Shown here: positions 60,972-64,000 of the stretch, piece after piece
Position numbering within the stretch: position 1 is the stretch's first letter
Layout of the letters: each line of letters opens with the position of its first letter
Source: CAZPXZ01 sp965221505
GTDB lineage: Bacteria; Pseudomonadota; Alphaproteobacteria; Rhodobacterales; CAZPXZ01
Length of the DNA stretch: 64,000 nt
Direction: 5' to 3'
Assembly: GCA_965221505.1 (NCBI GenBank)
Contig: CBDCSI010000001.1
Span: 744,001 to 808,000 of the forward strand
Made by a program: the position numbers and the translations under genes
Notes under the pieces: generated by a model
Databases searched by the model: none
The model's input: only the letters and a program-made list of their open reading frames with translations
Told to the model about the DNA's origin: nothing

Positions 60972-61301
60972 CGGGCGCGGGTGGCACGTGTCTCGTCAGG
61001 CTCCTGACGGGGACGTAGAGGGCAGTAGTCCGGCAACGTCGGAAAGCGGAATCGGGTCGACGCGGCTCGAGCCGAGCATCTTGGGCCTCCGTTGTCCGGA
61101 GGAGGGGAGGAATGTTCGTCGCCGCGAAACGGATTGATGGGCGACGATGAGGCGCCGCGTCACGCGGATTTTTCCGCCGGTGTGGACGATCCAGTTCGGC
61201 GCAGATCGCGGAGCGGGATTCCGGTTTGCGAACTTCGCCACTCCAGCATGCGCCGGGCCGGTTGCCTGCCTGCTCTCCGGCCCGCCGCGACGGCTTCCTT
61301 A
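60972..61301. other. Spacer after the giant gene
   Basis: About 330 bp. Apart from the weak hairpin I see no gene, repeat or clear signal here. Confidence 0.5.
60992..61011 (+). terminator. Possible weak terminator of the giant gene
   Basis: CGTCAGG and CCTGACG (60994-61000, 61003-61009) can fold 22 nt after the stop codon, with the innermost pairs probably open. There is no T-run, so termination would be inefficient or Rho-assisted. Confidence 0.35.
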
Positions 61302-61415
61302 TCCGCCTCCGTTCCGGCGTCGTCGCGGGTCGCTCCGCTCGTTCCGCGTTCGAACTCGTGGCGAGGGCGCCGACGGACAAGGCGGACATTCCGTCAGACG
61401 TGCGGAGGTGCACGG
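61302..61415 (+). repeat. 114-bp repeat, copy 2
   Basis: Same length as 7579-7692 and collinear with it. Here it is followed by an istA fragment instead of the unique 0.9-kb piece found in copy 1. Confidence 0.9.
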
Positions 61416-61832
61416 CGACAGGCCTTGCGGGCCGACGATCCGACGCTGAGGCGGATCGAGCGACCGCGCAAGGTCGACCCCTGGCTGCCGTTCGTGAAGG
61501 CGCAGCTGCGGGCGTTTCCGAAGCTGTCGGCCAGCCGGCTCTACGGGATGGTCCGCAAGCGGGGTTACGAAGGGGGGCCGGACCACTTCCGGCACGTCGT
61601 CGCCACGCTGCGTCCGAAGCCGCCCAAGGAAGCCTATTCGCGCCTGCGCAAGCACCCCGGCGAGGAGGCGCAGGTCGACTGGTTCGAGGTCGCCAAGGTC
61701 GAGGCCGGGCGAGGCGTGCGCAAGCTCATGGCCTTCATGATGGTGCTGAGCTATTCGCGCAGCTGCTTTGCGCGCTTCTACTACGACGCCCGGATGCACT
61801 GCTTCCTGCACGGGCATGCGGCGGCGTTCGAG
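61416..61832 (+). pseudogene. istA: Fragment of an IS21-family transposase (IstA)
   Basis: An open stretch of about 139 codons encodes the middle of an IstA protein: RKVDPWLPFVKAQLRAFPKL, SASRLYGMVRKRGYEGG, then GEEAQVDWFEVAKVEAG and FMMVLSYSRSCFARFYYD, ending HGHAAAFE. The AQVDW Asp is the first catalytic residue of the IS21 DDE domain. Both the helix-turn-helix N-terminus and the rest of the catalytic core, including the second Asp and the Glu, are missing, and no istB follows. It lies exactly between the 114-bp repeat and the 473-bp repeat, so it replaced whatever stood there originally. Confidence 0.85.
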
Positions 61833-62304
61833 CCAAATCCCGGATTGCGGCCAGGAGGAGGGGCAGCGACTCTGCCACATCCGGCATGTCCGAATCTACG
61901 GATCTCGATCTGGCGCGGGCTCTTGTCCGGCTCCGCTCTGCAGCGCTTGAGACGGCGGATGCCGATTGCGCTTCACGCATCCATGTGGGACCGAGCGACC
62001 GCCGGAACGTAACCGTAAGGCGGCGTGATCGTTTCGCCTGACGGTCTCGCCTGTGCCGCGGATCGGACCGCAGGGCAGGAGGACGACGCAAAAATCTCCG
62101 TCCGGGACTTGTGCCCGCCACGTCGGAACGGGCGTTTCGGCGCGCCCTTCCCGCAGAGACGCAATCGGCCGTCGAAACCGAAGCGCCGCATGAGGCCCAG
62201 GTTAGGGAGTTTTCCGAAGCGCCGTCTGACGCGTCCCTCGCGCGAAGCTCTCCAAGCCGGGTACGCCGCCGTGAATGGGACGATCCGGGCCCAACAGGTG
62301 CCTC
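61832..62304 (+). repeat. Intergenic repeat block, copy 2 with the empty IS site
   Basis: Collinear with 8596-9070. The single GCCTC at 62300-62304 is the undisturbed target of the IS that splits copy 1, and the sequence continues directly into the 11592-11706 equivalent. Confidence 0.88.
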
Positions 62305-62412
62305 GAGTCTGCCCCGGACCTGGATCTGATGGCGGCGGGCGCGGTTTGCGGACACCGAGGGGGTACCTGTCCCACGCTCGACCTCGCCCCTGCGCCATCG
62401 CGGCAGCGGACG
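62305..62412 (+). repeat. Intergenic repeat block, copy 2, right part
   Basis: Collinear with 11597-11706 (GAGTCTGCCCCGGACCTGG, then the GCGGCAGCGGACG end). Homology stops at 62412-62413. Confidence 0.82.
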
Positions 62413-62413
62413 G

Positions 62414-63221
62414 TGTTGGCGGTTGTGAGAAAGCGCGGGAATTTGGCGACAGGGCGCGGTTTGTCGCGTCGGCGGGTGTCGGTTCTCATTGGGCGGCACC
62501 GGGCGGCTGTGCCGGTCTCTTCCCCATTGCCTGTCCTATTGGGGTTTCGTAGCGGCGCGACGTCGCGGGGGTTGTTCCTGGCGCGTGGCGAGGTGCGCTG
62601 GCGGTCGTTCCCGGCGCTGGCGGGCGAGGGCTCCCGGCGGCGGAGCGGACGGGCCTTTGCTGGGGTCGCTGCGCGTGTGCGGGGGTGTGTCGGTGTCGCG
62701 AGGGTGCGCGGGACGGTGTCGGGTATCGGCTCTGGCGTTGCGGTTCGGAAGGGTTCAGAATCGGGCCGGAAGAGAGCGATGCGGCGTCGGCGATCGGTGA
62801 AAAGGTCGGTTCCGACGCCGCACCTGGCGAGCCGGTCTCGGGGACACGGCTGCTGCAGCAGTATGGGGCAGTATCGCCGCCGGGTCCAGCCCGCTCTCGC
62901 GGGTCGGTGTCATGTCGCAGGTGGGTCGGCGGTATTTGTGCAAGCGGTGCCGGCAGGCAGTGGTGATTTGCAGCGAGTGTGATTGGGGTCATCAATATTG
63001 TACGAAGGACTGCAGCCCAGCGGGGCGTCGCGAGCGTCACCGCGAGGCGAACCGGCGGTACGGGCAGTCGGAGAAGGGTCGGCGTACGAACCGTGAGCGT
63101 CAACGGCGCCATCGTGCGCGCCAGGCGCGTTTGCGCAGCGAGCGGGACGCGACCGCGGCGCGAGATCGCCCGGTCTGGCGCAAGACGGAGGGCGCCGAGA
63201 GACGGTGCGATGGGGGGCGAA
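62414..63221 (+). mobile_element. IS21-like end fragment inserted in the duplicated leader
   Basis: About 0.8 kb absent from copy 1. It starts TGTTGGCGGTTGTGAGAAAG, which has the TGT terminus of IS21-type elements. It carries a Cys-rich small ORF of the type found upstream of istA in some IS21 relatives. No istA or istB follows; the right edge rejoins the host repeat at CGGAACAG (63222), so it is a truncated element. The first 500 bp hold no convincing gene. Assignment to IS21 is by resemblance only. Confidence 0.6.
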
Positions 63222-63244
63222 CGGAACAGTACGGCCGATTGTGA
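62912..63244 (+). CDS. Small Cys-rich zinc-ribbon-like passenger protein (3' end fused to host sequence)
   Basis: The 110-residue frame starts MSQVGRRYLCKRCRQAVVIC. It has six cysteines spaced C10-x2-C13, C20-x2-C23 and C30-x3-C34, with DWGHQYC in the middle, then a strongly basic REANRRYGQSEKGRRTNRER tail. This pattern (two CxxC knuckles followed by R-R-Y-Q-x-S-x-x-G-R and a basic helix) is seen in small uncharacterised proteins encoded next to IS21-type istA genes. Nucleic-acid binding is plausible but unproven. The last seven or so codons lie in the host repeat that resumes at 63222, so the C-terminus is not native. There is no clear ribosome site. Confidence 0.55.
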   Translation: MSQVGRRYLCKRCRQAVVICSECDWGHQYCTKDCSPAGRRERHREANRRYGQSEKGRRTNRERQRRHRARQARLRSERDATAARDRPVWRKTEGAERRCDGGRTEQYGRL

Positions 63245-63629
63245 TCCGTCCGCCGAGCGCGATTCATCGCTCGAATTCTCCGAATCGACGAATAGGGGCA
63301 CCCTCGGATTGCAGAACGACAAGGAATCGCGGGTAGCGGTCCAAGTGCAGAACCACACAACTGCCTCCGAAACGTACATCCGATGTGTCGGCCATCGTAT
63401 GAGTACGAATGACGGTGAAGTCTCGTAACCCTTTGTCATGACGGGAATAAACCCGACACCGAGGGAGAGAAATCATCCATGACGCATGCGCCGCGTGTTT
63501 GACAAACCCCGCCGAATGAGTAGTATTCGAGACAACGACCAAACGAAATAAAAACGGAGGAACGGTAATGCAAAACGACACTCGTCAGACATTCCTCGGC
63601 AAGCCGTTCTCTCGCGGGGGGAAGGACGC
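63222..63629 (+). repeat. Duplicated promoter and leader region, copy 2
   Basis: Collinear with 11722-12131. Promoter boxes, ribosome site and mini-ORF are all kept. Differences are mostly substitutions plus single-base indels, one of them in the G tract. Confidence 0.88.
63499..63526 (+). promoter_or_regulatory. Sigma-70-type promoter of the second giant gene
   Basis: TTGACA (63499-63504), 16-bp spacer, TAGTAT (63521-63526), the same boxes and spacing as at 12000-12027. Confidence 0.8.
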
Positions 63630-63636
63630 ATGCTGA
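63568..63636 (+). CDS. 22-codon leader ORF overlapping the second giant gene
   Basis: GGAGG (63556-63560) lies 7 nt before this ATG. The frame reads MQNDTRQTFLGK, continues through the G6 tract, and ends at TGA 63634-63636, which overlaps the giant-gene ATG at 63630. That arrangement would couple translation of the two. In copy 1 the same frame starts with TTG and, with one more G, is fused to the giant gene. Whether it is translated is unknown; it might equally be a relic of the original N-terminus. Confidence 0.45.
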   Translation: MQNDTRQTFLGKPFSRGGKDAC

Positions 63637-64000
63637 CTCCCCGGCGCAAGGCCATACTGCCGGCCATTTTGCTATCTGCCCTGCTCTCCGCGTCTGCAGT
63701 CCTCCAGGCAACGGCGGCGCCGCAGATCGAGCGTTGGACCCGGAGCGACCCCGACACCGATGACGCCGTCTACGACGTTGACCAGTTGACATGGCGCCTG
63801 GAATTCAATGAGGAAGTGTTCAACGTAAACGCCAACGACTTTTACTACCAGGGCCTGTCCTCCGCCGACATTTCCGTAGAGCGGGTCAACGGCGCGGCGT
63901 ACAGGGTGACAATCAGCGGCGGGAATATGAGCAGCCGCGACGGAACGGTCTGGTTGAGAGTGCGAAACGAACATAACATCACTAACGGAAACGGAGAGCG
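63630..64000 (+). CDS. Second giant Ig-like autotransporter, 5' end only
   Basis: The first 123 codons are visible, and the gene runs off the window. The signal peptide is MLTPRRKAILPAILLSALLS, then SASAVLQATAAPQIER. The first module matches 12222-12500 with mostly synonymous differences; I count about two dozen differences over 370 bp. Changes cluster at the visible end (RNEHNITNGNGE against RKQHNIRNGNGE). AAGGA (63622-63626) 3 nt before ATG 63630 may serve as its own ribosome site. Synonymous-biased divergence suggests both copies are maintained as proteins. Its total length and whether it keeps a barrel cannot be seen. Confidence 0.88.
   Translation, partial: MLTPRRKAILPAILLSALLSASAVLQATAAPQIERWTRSDPDTDDAVYDVDQLTWRLEFNEEVFNVNANDFYYQGLSSADISVERVNGAAYRVTISGGNMSSRDGTVWLRVRNEHNITNGNGE

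Noticed and set aside
62489..62800. 103-codon + strand frame inside the IS21-like fragment
   Set aside because: Gly/Arg/Cys-rich composition typical of G-rich non-coding DNA, with no ribosome site and no known motif.

Overview
The window is G+C-rich bacterial DNA. It holds a TakP-like TRAP transporter operon, a proteobacterial-type DNA polymerase III alpha subunit, a classical autotransporter barrel and IS remnants. This points to a Proteobacterium, probably an alphaproteobacterium. That assignment is inferred from gene types and style, not from a marker gene.

Positions 1-3433 carry a three-gene TRAP operon on the + strand: substrate-binding protein, small permease, large permease. A strong intercistronic hairpin follows the binding-protein gene. 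Positions 3452-7401 on the - strand carry dnaE followed by a methylmalonyl-CoA epimerase-like VOC gene, joined by an ATGA stop/start overlap. Positions 7402-9068 contain no convincing gene. They hold two repeat blocks that recur near 61-62 kb and a unique 0.9-kb piece. Positions 9069-11591 are a complete insertion sequence with one large DDE transposase, 15/16-matching terminal inverted repeats and a short target duplication.

The dominant feature is one uninterrupted gene at 12132-60971. It encodes about 16,279 residues: a Sec signal peptide, a low-G+C N-terminal block of divergent Ig-like modules, about 119 modules of one Ig-like type (A, about 113 aa) interrupted by 19 modules of a second type (B, about 96 aa, Big_12-like), a short helical linker, and a C-terminal autotransporter beta-barrel ending in Phe. 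It reads as a giant type V-secreted surface protein or adhesin. The array is hierarchical. Spacing arithmetic shows 339-bp modules, 1017-bp trimers, 2322-bp B+6A units, and a 4.6-kb higher-order unit repeated from about 22.6 to 34.2 kb. The last 29 A modules switch to a different consensus and contain recent 1026- and 1368-bp block duplications.

Downstream (60972-63629) the whole upstream control region is present again, interrupted by IS21-type debris: an istA fragment, and an IS21-like end with a Cys-rich small ORF. A second giant gene starts at 63630 with the same promoter, leader and N-terminus and runs out of the window. The locus is therefore a tandem array of giant autotransporter genes. 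The second copy preserves the empty target site of the IS that sits upstream of the first copy. A G7 versus G6 tract just before the start codon decides whether a conserved upstream mini-ORF is fused to, or overlaps, each giant gene.
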